64,000 bases of DNA from Bacillota bacterium (lineage in GTDB: Bacteria > Bacillota > Clostridia > Lachnospirales > Lachnospiraceae): NCBI GenBank assembly GCA_023436065.1, contig JAEZKU010000027.1, forward strand, positions 3,570-67,569, read 5' to 3'. How positions within the stretch are numbered: the first letter of the stretch is position 1; each line of letters opens with the position of its first letter. Under the pieces are notes generated by a model that searched no databases, was not told where the DNA came from, and saw nothing but the letters and a program-made list of their open reading frames with translations. Shown here in pieces: positions 41,421-51,276 of the stretch. A program made the position numbers and the translations under genes.

Positions 41421-43703
41421 ATGATAAAGCTTTATGAAAAAGGCGTGTATCTCATCAATGGCAAGGAGATTGTTGAGGAGCAAAGTGGAGCAGAGGCTGC
41501 AATTTCTGCAAAAACAGGTTTGGAGGTAAGTAAAGAAACTGCAAAGCAGGGAACGATTGCTTACGATATATTAACCAAACATAACACCTCAGGAAACGAC
41601 AAGAAATTAAGAATCAAATTTGACAAATTAACCTCCCATGATATTACTTTCGTCGGAATCATCCAGACAGCAAGAGCAAGCGGTCTTGAGAAATTTCCGG
41701 TACCCTATGTTTTAACGAATTGTCACAACAGCTTATGTGCGGTTGGCGGTACGATCAATGAGGATGACCACATGTTTGGTCTGTCCTGTGCTAAGAAGTA
41801 CGGCGGTATCTATGTACCTCCGCACCAGGCAGTCATTCATCAATTTGCACGTGAGGTTTTAGCCGAGTGCGGTAAGATGGTGCTGGGTTCTGATAGCCAT
41901 ACCCGTTATGGTGCACTTGGAACCATGGCAGTCGGTGAAGGTGGCCCCGAGCTGGTGAAGCAGTTACTGGATAAGACCTATGATATCAATATGCCGGAAG
42001 TCATCGGTGTCTATCTGACCGGTACCCCGAGAAAGGGAGTGGGTCCTCAGGACGTAGCTCTTGCAATCATCGGTGCCGTATTTGCGAACGGCTATGTCAA
42101 TAACAAGGTCATGGAGTTTGTCGGTGATGGTATCGATAACTTAAGTGTTGATTATCGTATCGGAATTGATGTTATGACAACTGAGACCACCTGTCTGTCC
42201 TCCATCTGGAGAACGGATACAGCTGTAAAGGAATTTTATGAGACTCATAAGAGACCTGAGGCCTATAAGGAGCTTTCTCCTGCACAGGTAGCATATTATG
42301 ATGGCATGATTTATATTGATTTATCTGAAATCAAGCCTATGATTGCAATGCCTTTCCATCCCAGCAATGTATATACCATCGATGAACTGAATGCGAATCT
42401 CTATGATATTCTTGATGAGGTAGAGAAGAAGGCTTTAGTCAGCCTGGACAATAGTAAAGTCAAATATTCCTTAAAGGATAAAATAAGAAACGGCAAACTT
42501 TATGTAGATCAGGGTACCATTGCCGGTTGTGCCGGCGGTGGCTTTGAAAATATCTGTGATGCAGCCGATATACTGAATGGTAAATATATCGGAGCGGACG
42601 AATTCTCATTAAGCGTTTACCCTGCAAGTCAGCCGGTATTCTTAGAGCTTGTTAAGAACGGATGTATTGCCAAGCTGATGGCAACCGGTGCAACCATCCG
42701 TACCGCTTTCTGTGGACCTTGCTTCGGTGCAGGTGATGTTCCGGCTAACAATGGTTTCTCTATCCGTCATACCACAAGAAACTTCCCGAATAGAGAAGGT
42801 TCCAAGATCACAAGCGGCCAGATCGCTTCCGTAGCACTGATGGATGCCCGTTCGATTGCTGCAACTGCTGCGAACAAGGGTTATCTGACATCTGCCGAGA
42901 ATATCGACGTGAACTTTACAAAGCCGAGATATTATTATGACAGTACGATCTATGATAATCGCGTCTATGATGGCGTCGGTAAGCCTGACAGCAGTGTAGA
43001 GATCAAGTTCGGACCCGGAATCGTGGATTGGCCTGCCATGTCTGCTTTGAGCGAAGATATGATTCTGAAGGTGGTGTCCGAGATCCATGATCCGGTTACT
43101 ACAACGGATGAATTGATTCCTTCCGGTGAAACCTCCTCATACCGTTCCAATCCCTTGGGACTGGCAGAGTTTACACTTTCCCGAAAGGATCCTGCTTATG
43201 TAGGTCGTGCGAAAGCCGTTCAGAAGGCAGAAAAAGCCAGAATTGCAGGAGAAGATATCATTGCTGCCAATCCGGAATTAAAGGAAATCTATGATAAGAT
43301 TGAAGTCAAATTTACGATTGATCGCAAGGCTACTCAGATAGGCAGCACGATTTATGCGGTGAAGCCCGGTGACGGTTCTGCAAGAGAGCAGGCTGCGAGC
43401 TGCCAGAAGGTATTGGGCGGATTTGCTAATATTGCTGTGGAATATGCAACCAAGCGTTACCGTTCCAATCTGATCAATTGGGGTATGCTTCCCTTCATTT
43501 ACAAGGAAGAGCTTCCCTTCGCCAATGGTGATTATATCTTTATCAAAGATATCCAGAAAGCGATCCGTGAGAAATCAGGTGAAATCAAGGCTTATGTAGT
43601 AAATAAAGACATGAAGGAATTCACCCTGAAGCTCGGTGAGCTGACAGACGATGAAAGAGAAATCATCTTAAAGGGCTGTCTCATTAATTACTATAGAGGA
43701 TAG
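41421..43703 (+). CDS. Aconitase-family hydratase (YbhJ-like)
   Basis: 760 aa. The three iron-sulfur Cys regions of the aconitase superfamily are visible: an early CHNSLCAVGG region, GCAGGGFENICD near residue 370, and CGPCFGAGDVPANNGFS near residue 435. LGSDSHTRYGALGTMAVGEGG is the substrate-site signature. A C-terminal swivel-like domain follows with AREQAASCQKVLGGF and RSNLINWGMLPF. The length and layout match the uncharacterised YbhJ-like group, annotated only as hydratase, rather than citrate-cycle AcnA or LeuCD. The actual substrate is unknown. AGGAGG precedes the ATG. No citrate synthase or isocitrate dehydrogenase gene is nearby. Confidence 0.85.
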   Translation: MIKLYEKGVYLINGKEIVEEQSGAEAAISAKTGLEVSKETAKQGTIAYDILTKHNTSGNDKKLRIKFDKLTSHDITFVGIIQTARASGLEKFPVPYVLTNCHNSLCAVGGTINEDDHMFGLSCAKKYGGIYVPPHQAVIHQFAREVLAECGKMVLGSDSHTRYGALGTMAVGEGGPELVKQLLDKTYDINMPEVIGVYLTGTPRKGVGPQDVALAIIGAVFANGYVNNKVMEFVGDGIDNLSVDYRIGIDVMTTETTCLSSIWRTDTAVKEFYETHKRPEAYKELSPAQVAYYDGMIYIDLSEIKPMIAMPFHPSNVYTIDELNANLYDILDEVEKKALVSLDNSKVKYSLKDKIRNGKLYVDQGTIAGCAGGGFENICDAADILNGKYIGADEFSLSVYPASQPVFLELVKNGCIAKLMATGATIRTAFCGPCFGAGDVPANNGFSIRHTTRNFPNREGSKITSGQIASVALMDARSIAATAANKGYLTSAENIDVNFTKPRYYYDSTIYDNRVYDGVGKPDSSVEIKFGPGIVDWPAMSALSEDMILKVVSEIHDPVTTTDELIPSGETSSYRSNPLGLAEFTLSRKDPAYVGRAKAVQKAEKARIAGEDIIAANPELKEIYDKIEVKFTIDRKATQIGSTIYAVKPGDGSAREQAASCQKVLGGFANIAVEYATKRYRSNLINWGMLPFIYKEELPFANGDYIFIKDIQKAIREKSGEIKAYVVNKDMKEFTLKLGELTDDEREIILKGCLINYYRG

Positions 43704-43724
43704 TACTGATACATAACTAAGTAC

Positions 43725-43846
43725 GATTAAAGTGTCAAAAGGTGCTTCGCACATTTTCTCTGATACAAGTACATACTATCTCAAGCACGCTTGCATAGTA
43801 TGTACTAATATCAGAGAACACCTCCGGTGCTCTTGACACTTTAATC
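43725..43846. repeat. Cloverleaf-forming intergenic element B
   Basis: Closing stem GATTAAAGTGTCAA (43725-43738) with TTGACACTTTAATC (43833-43846), 14 bp perfect, then AG/CT beyond one mismatch. Arm 1: GTGC-TTC-GCAC (43742-43752). Arm 2: TTCTCTGATA/TATCAGAGAA (43756-43765, 43809-43818) enclosing GTACATACTAT/ATAGTATGTAC (43769-43779, 43795-43805) and CAAG/CTTG. Arm 3: CACC-TCC-GGTG (43819-43829). No T run. Its ends match those of element A (AGTGTCAAAAGG). It fills much of the gap between the hydratase and GH94 genes. Confidence 0.8.
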
Positions 43847-43950
43847 TTATCGCAATCAAACAATAAAATTCAAATATTGACATACCTGACAATACTAATA
43901 AGCATCTCCCTCAATATAATTATATTATATAGAGGAGGTGCTTATTTTTT

Positions 43951-46350
43951 ATGAAATACGGATATTTTGACAATGAGAATCAGGAATATGTCATAGACAG
44001 GGTTGATCTGCCCACCTCATGGACCAATTATCTTGGGGTAAAGGATCTGTGTACCGTCATAAATCATACTGCAGGCGGATATAGCTTCTACAAGTCACCG
44101 GAATATCATCGTATCACAAGATTTCGCGCAAATAGTGTACCAATGGACCGTCCCGGACATTATGTTTATCTTAGGGATGATGAAAGTAAGGATTACTGGA
44201 GTATCTCCTGGCAGCCGGTTGGCAAGCCGCTTCATCAGGCGAACTACCAATGCTGTCATGGTTTATCCTATACAAAATATAACTGTGACTATAGCAGGAT
44301 TGAGGCAGAGCAGAAGCTATTTATCCCGATGGATGACCCGATAGAATTATGGGATGTGAGAATCAAAAATAATGATACCAAAACAAGATATTTAAGTGTT
44401 TTCTCTTATATCGAATTTTCCTATCACCACATTGATATGGATAACCGTAACTTCCAAATGAGTAATTATGCTGCTGGTTCCTCTTACGTGGACGGGATTA
44501 TTGAACATGATTTGTTCTATGAGGAGTTCGGTTATCAGTTCTTCACCTCGAATTTTACTCCCGACAGCTTTGATTGCCTCAGAGACAAGTTCCTTGGTCT
44601 TTATCATACAGAGGATAATCCTGTGGCTGTGATGAATGGTGTCTGCAGCGGCTCCTATGAGAAGGGCGGCAATCATTGCGGTTCGTTACATAAGAAGCTT
44701 GAGTTAAAGCCTGGCGAAGAAATCAGACTGATTTTCATGCTTGGAGAAGGCAATCGGGAAAATGGTAGGAGACTGCGTGCAAAGTATTCCGATCTGAACG
44801 AAATTGACCGTGCCTACCGTCAGATGGCAGATTATTGGACGGATAAACGAAACAGGCTTCAGATCAATACTCCGAGTGAGGGAATGAATACCCTGATTAA
44901 TATCTGGACGCTTTATCAGGCTGAGATCAATATAATGTTTTCACGTTTTGCCTCCTTCATCGAGGTGGGTGGGAGAACCGGTCTGGGTTATCGCGATACT
45001 GCGCAGGATGCCATGACCGTCATCCATAGCAATCCGGATAAATGTCGACAGAGAATTATGGAGCTTCTCAGAGCATTGGTATCAAAGGGCTATGGCTTAC
45101 ATTTATTTCAGCCGGAATGGTTTGATCCGCAGAATGATAATAAGCCCTTCCAATCACCGACGGTCATTCCGACACCGAATAAGGCTGATATGATTCACGG
45201 GATTGATCAGGCCTGCTCCGATGATGCGTTATGGTTGGTCAGCACAATAACCGAATATGTGAAGGAGACCGGAGAGTTTTCCTTTCTGGATGAGATGATA
45301 ACCTATGCTGATGGAGGTAGCGGAACCGTATATGAGCATATGATGAAAATTCTTGAATTTTCAGGAGAGCAGGTCGGACAAAACGGCATCTGTAAGGGAC
45401 TTCGGGCAGACTGGAACGATTGCTTGAATTTAGGTGGCGGAGAAAGTGCTATGGTGTCCTTCCTGCATTACTGGGCACTTGGCAATTTCATCGATATTGC
45501 ACATTACCTGGGACGTAAGGAAGACGTGGTACATTACCGCGAGATGCAGGAAAGTGTGAAGAAAGCCTGCGATGAGGTGTTATGGGATCAGGATTGGTAT
45601 ATCCGCGGTATTACGAAGACCGGAAGAAAGATCGGTACAAGCAAAGATGCGGAAGGCAGGATACACTTAGAATCGAATGCATGGGCCGTCCTATCCGGAC
45701 TTGCTGATCAGGAGAAGGGTGAGCAGGCTATGGATTCCATCGATCACTATTTATATACACCTTATGGAATTATGCTGAACGGCCCCTCCTATACCATTCC
45801 GGATGAAGAAATCGGCTTTGTAACAAGAGTATATCCTGGGCTTAAGGAGAACGGAGCAATCTTTTCTCATCCCAATCCTTGGGCATGGGCAGCGGAATGC
45901 ATCTTAGGTCGCGGTGATCGGGCAATGAAATTCTATAATGCTTTATGCCCGTATTATCAGAATGATTTGATTGAAATCAGGGAAGCAGAACCTTATTCCT
46001 ATTGTCAGTTCATCATGGGCCGGGAACATACTGCCTTCGGACGCGCACGACATCCTTTTATGACCGGCACCGGAGGCTGGGCTTATTACTCAGCTACCCA
46101 TTACATACTTGGAATAAGACCTCAGTTCGATACACTGACGATTGATCCCTGTATTCCTTCGGATTGGGAAGAGTTTACCGTGAACCGAACCTGGCGTGGT
46201 GCCAAGTATCGTTTCACCGTAAAAAACCCCGATCATGTGATGAAGGGTGTAAGACAGATACTTTTGAATGGAACCGCAGTCAATAAAGTTACGGTTCAGC
46301 CGAAAGGAAGCAGCAATGAAGTTACGGTGATTCTCGGTGATGAAAAGTAA
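43951..46350 (+). CDS. GH94 phosphorylase, probable N,N'-diacetylchitobiose phosphorylase
   Basis: 799 aa, full length. Splits a beta-linked disaccharide with phosphate into a sugar and an alpha-sugar 1-phosphate. The sequence follows GH94 from MKYGYFDNENQEYVI through a beta-sandwich domain to the alpha/alpha barrel, with the general acid in GLRADWNDCLNLGGGESAM (near residue 487-490). SRFASFIEVGGRTGLGYRDTAQDA and NYLGVKDLCTVINHTAGGYSFYKSPEY recall Vibrio chitobiose phosphorylases more than cellobiose phosphorylases. A phosphohexomutase follows after 31 bases, as expected if GlcNAc 1-phosphate must be converted to the 6-phosphate. No signal peptide, so it acts in the cytosol. AGGAGGTG is followed by a slightly distant ATG. 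Confidence 0.85.
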   Translation: MKYGYFDNENQEYVIDRVDLPTSWTNYLGVKDLCTVINHTAGGYSFYKSPEYHRITRFRANSVPMDRPGHYVYLRDDESKDYWSISWQPVGKPLHQANYQCCHGLSYTKYNCDYSRIEAEQKLFIPMDDPIELWDVRIKNNDTKTRYLSVFSYIEFSYHHIDMDNRNFQMSNYAAGSSYVDGIIEHDLFYEEFGYQFFTSNFTPDSFDCLRDKFLGLYHTEDNPVAVMNGVCSGSYEKGGNHCGSLHKKLELKPGEEIRLIFMLGEGNRENGRRLRAKYSDLNEIDRAYRQMADYWTDKRNRLQINTPSEGMNTLINIWTLYQAEINIMFSRFASFIEVGGRTGLGYRDTAQDAMTVIHSNPDKCRQRIMELLRALVSKGYGLHLFQPEWFDPQNDNKPFQSPTVIPTPNKADMIHGIDQACSDDALWLVSTITEYVKETGEFSFLDEMITYADGGSGTVYEHMMKILEFSGEQVGQNGICKGLRADWNDCLNLGGGESAMVSFLHYWALGNFIDIAHYLGRKEDVVHYREMQESVKKACDEVLWDQDWYIRGITKTGRKIGTSKDAEGRIHLESNAWAVLSGLADQEKGEQAMDSIDHYLYTPYGIMLNGPSYTIPDEEIGFVTRVYPGLKENGAIFSHPNPWAWAAECILGRGDRAMKFYNALCPYYQNDLIEIREAEPYSYCQFIMGREHTAFGRARHPFMTGTGGWAYYSATHYILGIRPQFDTLTIDPCIPSDWEEFTVNRTWRGAKYRFTVKNPDHVMKGVRQILLNGTAVNKVTVQPKGSSNEVTVILGDEK

Positions 46351-46381
46351 TATTGGGCAATCGATAAATAGGAGGTTTGAC

Positions 46382-47800
46382 ATGATTAAATTTGGAACCG
46401 GAGGTTGGAGGGCAATCATAGGAGAAGAATTCACCAAAGACAATATTTTTAAGCTCTCCAAAGGGATGGCAAGGAAGATGAAGGATGAGGGTGTCAGTGA
46501 CCAGGGAATTGTTCTCGGGTATGACAGGCGCTTCCTGTCCAAAGAGGCAATGCACTGGTGTGCGGAGGTTTTTGCTGCAGAAGGTATTCAATCCTTCCTG
46601 ATTAATCGGTCCTCCCCGACCCCGCTGATTATGTTCTATGTCATGAAGCATAAATTCCCGTATGGAATGATGGTAACCGCAAGCCATAATCCTGCGATTT
46701 ATAATGGAATCAAAGTGTTTACTTTAGGTGGTCGCGATGCGGATGAGATGCAGACGAATGAAATTGAAAACTATATCAATGATGTGGAGGATCATCATAT
46801 TACAGGAATGGATTTTGATAAAGCAGTAGACAAAGGTCTGATTATTGAAATCAATCCTCTGAATGAATACATTGATAACATCATTGAGACCGTAAATATG
46901 CAGGCCATCCGGGACTGTGGGCTTCGCGTTGCCCTGGATCCCATGTATGGTGTCAGCGAGACCTCTCTCAGAACCATTCTCTTAACAGCACGCTGTGATG
47001 TTGCAATCATTCATGACCGGCACGATACCTTATTCGGTGGAAAGCTACCGTCACCTTCAGCAGCAACACTTCGCAGCCTGCAAAACTATGTGATCGATCA
47101 TCACTGTGATATCGGTATAGCTACAGACGGGGATGCAGATCGGATCGGTGTCATAGACGATCATGGTAAGTTTCTGCATCCGAATGATATCCTGGTTCTG
47201 TTATATTACTATCTGATAAAATATCAGGGCTGGAAAGGACCTGTGGTACGTAATATTGCCACTACACATCTGCTGGATAAGGTTGCGGAAAGCTTTGGTG
47301 AAAAGAGTTATGAGGTACCTGTCGGCTTCAAACACATCTCCTCCAAGATGAATGAGACCGATGCTGTGATCGGTGGAGAATCCTCCGGCGGGTTAACAGT
47401 AAGAGGGCATATCAAAGGAAAGGACGGTGTCTATGCCGCAACCCTTCTGGTCGAGATGATTGCGGTGGTCGGTAAGAAGCTCTCGGAAATCGTGGAAGAT
47501 ATCTACCGGGAATACGGCTTCTACTACCTGGAGGAAAGAGATTACCGTTTCAGTCAGGAAAAAAAAGAGGAGATTTACAAGCTGCTGCTTGTGGACAGGA
47601 TGATCCCTGAGCTACCCTTTGAGATCCTGAAGATTTCCTATCTGGACGGCTTAAAGATCTATTTTAAGAACGGCGGTTGGATCGGAATTCGCTTCTCAGG
47701 AACCGAGCCGCTTCTTAGGAGCTTTTGTGAGATGCCGGTAGGTGGAGATGAGAAGCTGGTGAGCAACCTGTTCGAGAATTATCTGTGCTTGGAAGCATAA
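46382..47800 (+). CDS. Phosphohexomutase (phosphoglucomutase/phosphomannomutase family)
   Basis: 472 aa with the four family sites in order: catalytic phospho-Ser in VTASHNPAIYNG, Mg-binding DGDADRIG, sugar-binding GGESSGG and phosphate-binding RFSGTEPLLR. It moves phosphate between C1 and C6 of hexose phosphates. Its place directly after the GH94 phosphorylase suggests the phosphorylase product (GlcNAc 1-P or glucose 1-P) as substrate. AGGAGGT precedes ATG 46382; the in-frame ATG at 46337 lies within the GH94 gene and is rejected. Confidence 0.9.
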   Translation: MIKFGTGGWRAIIGEEFTKDNIFKLSKGMARKMKDEGVSDQGIVLGYDRRFLSKEAMHWCAEVFAAEGIQSFLINRSSPTPLIMFYVMKHKFPYGMMVTASHNPAIYNGIKVFTLGGRDADEMQTNEIENYINDVEDHHITGMDFDKAVDKGLIIEINPLNEYIDNIIETVNMQAIRDCGLRVALDPMYGVSETSLRTILLTARCDVAIIHDRHDTLFGGKLPSPSAATLRSLQNYVIDHHCDIGIATDGDADRIGVIDDHGKFLHPNDILVLLYYYLIKYQGWKGPVVRNIATTHLLDKVAESFGEKSYEVPVGFKHISSKMNETDAVIGGESSGGLTVRGHIKGKDGVYAATLLVEMIAVVGKKLSEIVEDIYREYGFYYLEERDYRFSQEKKEEIYKLLLVDRMIPELPFEILKISYLDGLKIYFKNGGWIGIRFSGTEPLLRSFCEMPVGGDEKLVSNLFENYLCLEA

Positions 47801-47829
47801 ACACTTCATGCTATAATGAAATATATCGC

Positions 47830-47853
47830 AAGGGTTATCTCAGGATAACCCTT
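47830..47853 (+). terminator. Hairpin after the phosphohexomutase gene
   Basis: AAGGGTTATC pairs with GATAACCCTT around TCAG; the following sequence is only moderately T-rich (TGTTGT). It probably separates the two-gene phosphorylase operon from the kinase gene. Confidence 0.7.
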
Positions 47854-47950
47854 TGTTGTAGTTTGTATCATCCTTACCATTCTTTCAATTGTAAGAAAGG
47901 TTGATTACTTAACGTAAATATATTATGTAAATTATATAAGGAGGTAACTC

Positions 47951-49741
47951 ATGAAAAAGATCGTTTCGTTAAGACGCACCCTGCTTTTGTTAATCACGTT
48001 GCTCTGGATGATACCTGTATTATTGATCTACCTCTTTATGACAGTTTCCTATCGCAACGATATCATCAACAAGACCAGGGCCTTGATGGAGGAAGGTTTA
48101 AAGAACTTTACTTACTTCAACGCGCAAAGGATTGACGAAGCGATTGACATTTCCAAAAAAACCTCTTATGAACAGGTAATAGAAAAGGCCTGGAGAAGCT
48201 ATGATAAGGGTAAGATGACTAAGTCAGAGCTTTACAGGCAGATCACCGGCAACCTGACCAGTAAATTCTACAACGACAATCGTTTTGAAATTGCCGTTTT
48301 CTATCTGAGTAAAGAACCCTCAAAAATCTACTATACCAAGCAAAAGGAAAGTAACTATATCGATATCTATCTGAAGGAAGTAGCAAAGACTGCCAATGAG
48401 ATTACAGATATGGATTCCTCCGATGCCCATGTCAGGGTAATCAACGGAAGAATCTATATCATAAGAAACCTGTATACTACAACAAATTATACAAAGTTTG
48501 GTACCTTGATTCTGGAATTGAACAAGGACAAGCTGATTGATGGTATTTATCTGAATAAGGACTATGAGTTTGCTTTCTTCGTCAATGATACCAATTCCAT
48601 GATAACCTATGATAACCGAATGACGCAGGATAGTCATGCCGGGCTCCTGGATAAATTGAAGGCACAGTACAGTAAGAAGGTGAACAGGAAAATCATCAGT
48701 GATAAGGATCAATTTTACAATGGAATGCTCTATCAACAGAGATATGATGATTTTCACTTTGGCTCCGTACTGATTGTTGATGATACTGTCATCTTTGCCG
48801 AGCTTCGGTCCCTCTATGTCATTATGTTTTTGATTGCCATAATCATCATCCCTGTCCTGATCTTTATGCTGTACTATCTATACCATAATATCACAAAACC
48901 GATGCGGATCATGGTGGATGCAGCACAAAGCCTTGAGAAGGGTGATATCGGTATGCAGGTGGAAGGCGCGCCAATGCCGAACTCGGAATTTGAAGTCTTA
49001 AAGAACTCCTTTAACAAGATGTCTTCCAAGATTAAGTACCTTTTTGATGTTGCTTACAGTGAAAAGCTTGCCAGAAAGGATGCGAAGATCATCGCCCTGC
49101 AGTCCCAGATCAATCCGCATTTTTTGAATAATACCCTGGAAATGATGAACTGGCAGGCACGCATGGCAGGAGATGTGACGGTATCCAAAATGATTGAAGC
49201 ACTCGGAACGTTACTCAATTACAGCATGGACCGCTCCAATAAAAAAATGATTCATCTTTCTGAGGAGCTGCACTGTGTGGATGCTTACTGTTATATCATT
49301 TCCATGCGTTTCGGTAAGCGTCTGAAGATCGAAAAGGAGATTGATAACGATTTGATGCAGCTTGAGGTCCCACAGCTGATTCTGCAGCCTCTGATAGAAA
49401 ATGCAGTGGTTCATGGCGTAGAGACCGTGAAAAGCGGTACCATCTGGATCAAGGTATACAAGGACGGACAAAATGCCATTCTCCGGATCATCAATACAGG
49501 AAAGGGTATGAGCGAAGAAGATAAAAAACGGGTTACAGCAATTCTTGAAGGTCGCTATGAAGCAGATCAGAAACGTCACGAGTCGCTTGGTATTTATAAT
49601 GTAAATGAACGAATCAAATTGATATACGGTGAGGAATACGGACTCCTGATCGAACCCGACGGAGAGGACAGAGTTGTGTCAACCATCACCCTTCCCCTGG
49701 AATACGATCCGAATTTGCAGTGGAACAAAACGGATTTATAG
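47951..49741 (+). CDS. YesM-type sensor histidine kinase
   Basis: 596 aa. N-terminal helix (TLLLLITLLWMIPVLLIYLFM), an extracytoplasmic Cache-like domain (about 35-280), second helix (LYVIMFLIAIIIIPVLIFMLYYLY), HAMP (NITKPMRIMVDAAQSLEKGD), the His box QSQINPHFLNNTLEMM and an ATPase domain with LIENAVVHGVE and NTGKGMSEEDK. YesM kinases pair with AraC-type YesN regulators next to sugar transporters. The partner here is the regulator at 53140, on the far side of the transporter genes. GGAGGT precedes the ATG. Confidence 0.93.
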   Translation: MKKIVSLRRTLLLLITLLWMIPVLLIYLFMTVSYRNDIINKTRALMEEGLKNFTYFNAQRIDEAIDISKKTSYEQVIEKAWRSYDKGKMTKSELYRQITGNLTSKFYNDNRFEIAVFYLSKEPSKIYYTKQKESNYIDIYLKEVAKTANEITDMDSSDAHVRVINGRIYIIRNLYTTTNYTKFGTLILELNKDKLIDGIYLNKDYEFAFFVNDTNSMITYDNRMTQDSHAGLLDKLKAQYSKKVNRKIISDKDQFYNGMLYQQRYDDFHFGSVLIVDDTVIFAELRSLYVIMFLIAIIIIPVLIFMLYYLYHNITKPMRIMVDAAQSLEKGDIGMQVEGAPMPNSEFEVLKNSFNKMSSKIKYLFDVAYSEKLARKDAKIIALQSQINPHFLNNTLEMMNWQARMAGDVTVSKMIEALGTLLNYSMDRSNKKMIHLSEELHCVDAYCYIISMRFGKRLKIEKEIDNDLMQLEVPQLILQPLIENAVVHGVETVKSGTIWIKVYKDGQNAILRIINTGKGMSEEDKKRVTAILEGRYEADQKRHESLGIYNVNERIKLIYGEEYGLLIEPDGEDRVVSTITLPLEYDPNLQWNKTDL

Positions 49742-49911
49742 CCAATATAGACAAATCGTCCCGTATATTTTGCCATTAAGATAGCAAGATTAAACAATTA
49801 ATGTCAAGTTGGGCTAAAGCCTTTTTGGAAGAGGATCACTATAATATAGATATACCGAATGAGGAGAAATTAAGAAAGGTATAGTCAAAATTATTAAGGA
49901 GGATTTAATTT

Positions 49912-51252
49912 ATGAAAAATATGAAGAAGGTTTTATCCGTAATCCTTGCATTGATTCTTGTCATGTCATTGATGACAGCCTGTGGCAGTAACAAGGAAGC
50001 AGCGGATACAACAGACAATGCCGCTGTGACAGAAGCTCCTGCAGATACAACTTCAGAAGTACCTGCAGATACAGCAGCTCAGAACCCTGTAACCCTTACT
50101 ACGGTGTCCATGTATGGTGGTACCGATCCCAACGCCGGAAATTATCAGGCAATCTGTGAACAGTTCATGACGGATTATCCTTACATAACCATTGAAGATG
50201 ACTCTCAAACAGCAGATCAGGACTGGAAGACTAAGATAGCTGCAGATTTTGCAGTTGGTAATGAGCCAGACGTGATTCAGTACTTTACCGATGCAAATGC
50301 CAGCGATGTACTTGCAGCAGATAAATTTGTAACAGTAGAGGAAATTAAGGCAGCGTATCCTGAATATGCAGCTGATACACTTCCCACCGCCCTTCAGGCT
50401 GCAGCTAACCCTGATGGCATCCAGAGAGCAGTTCCTACCACAGGTTACTGGGAAGGCTTATTCTGTAATAAGGATCTCTTTGATAAATACAGCCTTGAGC
50501 TTCCTACCGATTGGGATAAGATGACCAAGGCGATCGAGACCTTCAAGGCAAATGATATCATTCCGATCGCTGTTTCCTTAAATAATGTTCCTCATTATTG
50601 GATTGAGTTCTTAATGATGTCCGCAGCCGGTCCCGAGGGCTATACCACAGTTCCCGCAGAGGTTCCCGAGGATTGGTGTAAGGGTCTTGATATGTTTAAG
50701 GCCTTAAGAGATATGGGTGCATTCCCGGTTGATACAGATACCATTGATAACGATTTTGCAGGCGAATTATTCAAGAATAAGCAGGCGGCTATGCAGTTAG
50801 ACGGTTCCTGGTATGCAGGCGGTATCCCGGATCAGGATAACACCGTACTTGTTTCCTTCCCTGTAGTTCCAGACGGAAAAGCTAATGCAGGCAGTATGGT
50901 TGGCGGTATCTCTTCAGGCTTTTACATTACGAAAAAGGCTTGGGAGGATCCTGACAAGAGAGACGCAGCAGTGAAGTTTGTCATGACACATACCAACAGC
51001 AAATCCGTAGCAATCTACTGGGGTGGCAACGGCCAGGCAGCTGCTAAGGTTGAGCCTTTGGATAACATGACTCCTCTTGGTATCTCCGGTTTGGAATACT
51101 CCAGTGCAGCAACAAGCATTTCCACACCTACCGACTCCAGAATTTCCCAGGAAGCTTACAATACTCTGGTTGCCGGTATCGTGGATGTTTCCACCGGTGC
51201 AAAGTCCTCCAAGGATTTATTGACCGAGGTATTGGAAATCAACGCAAAATAA
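49912..51252 (+). CDS. Sugar ABC transporter substrate-binding lipoprotein
   Basis: 446 aa. Signal peptide with lipobox (SLMTAC, near residue 24) and a Thr/Ala/Asp-rich linker, then a type I extracellular solute-binding fold (family 1): YGGTDPNAGNYQAICEQF, WKTKIAADFAVGNEPDVIQYF, and LDGSWYAGGIP near residue 300. Trp-rich stretches (TGYWEGLFC, IYWGGNG) suit sugar stacking. The ligand is unknown; the chitobiose-type phosphorylase upstream suggests a chito- or other beta-oligosaccharide. AAGGAGG precedes the ATG. Confidence 0.9.
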   Translation: MKNMKKVLSVILALILVMSLMTACGSNKEAADTTDNAAVTEAPADTTSEVPADTAAQNPVTLTTVSMYGGTDPNAGNYQAICEQFMTDYPYITIEDDSQTADQDWKTKIAADFAVGNEPDVIQYFTDANASDVLAADKFVTVEEIKAAYPEYAADTLPTALQAAANPDGIQRAVPTTGYWEGLFCNKDLFDKYSLELPTDWDKMTKAIETFKANDIIPIAVSLNNVPHYWIEFLMMSAAGPEGYTTVPAEVPEDWCKGLDMFKALRDMGAFPVDTDTIDNDFAGELFKNKQAAMQLDGSWYAGGIPDQDNTVLVSFPVVPDGKANAGSMVGGISSGFYITKKAWEDPDKRDAAVKFVMTHTNSKSVAIYWGGNGQAAAKVEPLDNMTPLGISGLEYSSAATSISTPTDSRISQEAYNTLVAGIVDVSTGAKSSKDLLTEVLEINAK

Positions 51253-51276
51253 GTAACATAACATCATACATTAGTG

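Noticed and set aside
42642..43088. Antisense open frame of 148 codons inside the hydratase gene
   Set aside because: The plus-strand protein is plainly a family member over the same stretch; the antisense frame has no ribosome binding site or recognisable domain. The same holds for the other antisense frames over known genes.
43725..43846. Cloverleaf elements as ordinary Rho-independent terminators
   Set aside because: None is followed by a T run and all have multiple branches, unlike the simple hairpins with T tails found elsewhere in the window.
49801..49850. Promoter for the sugar-binding protein gene from TTGGAA and TATAAT
   Set aside because: The spacer between the two boxes is only nine bases.
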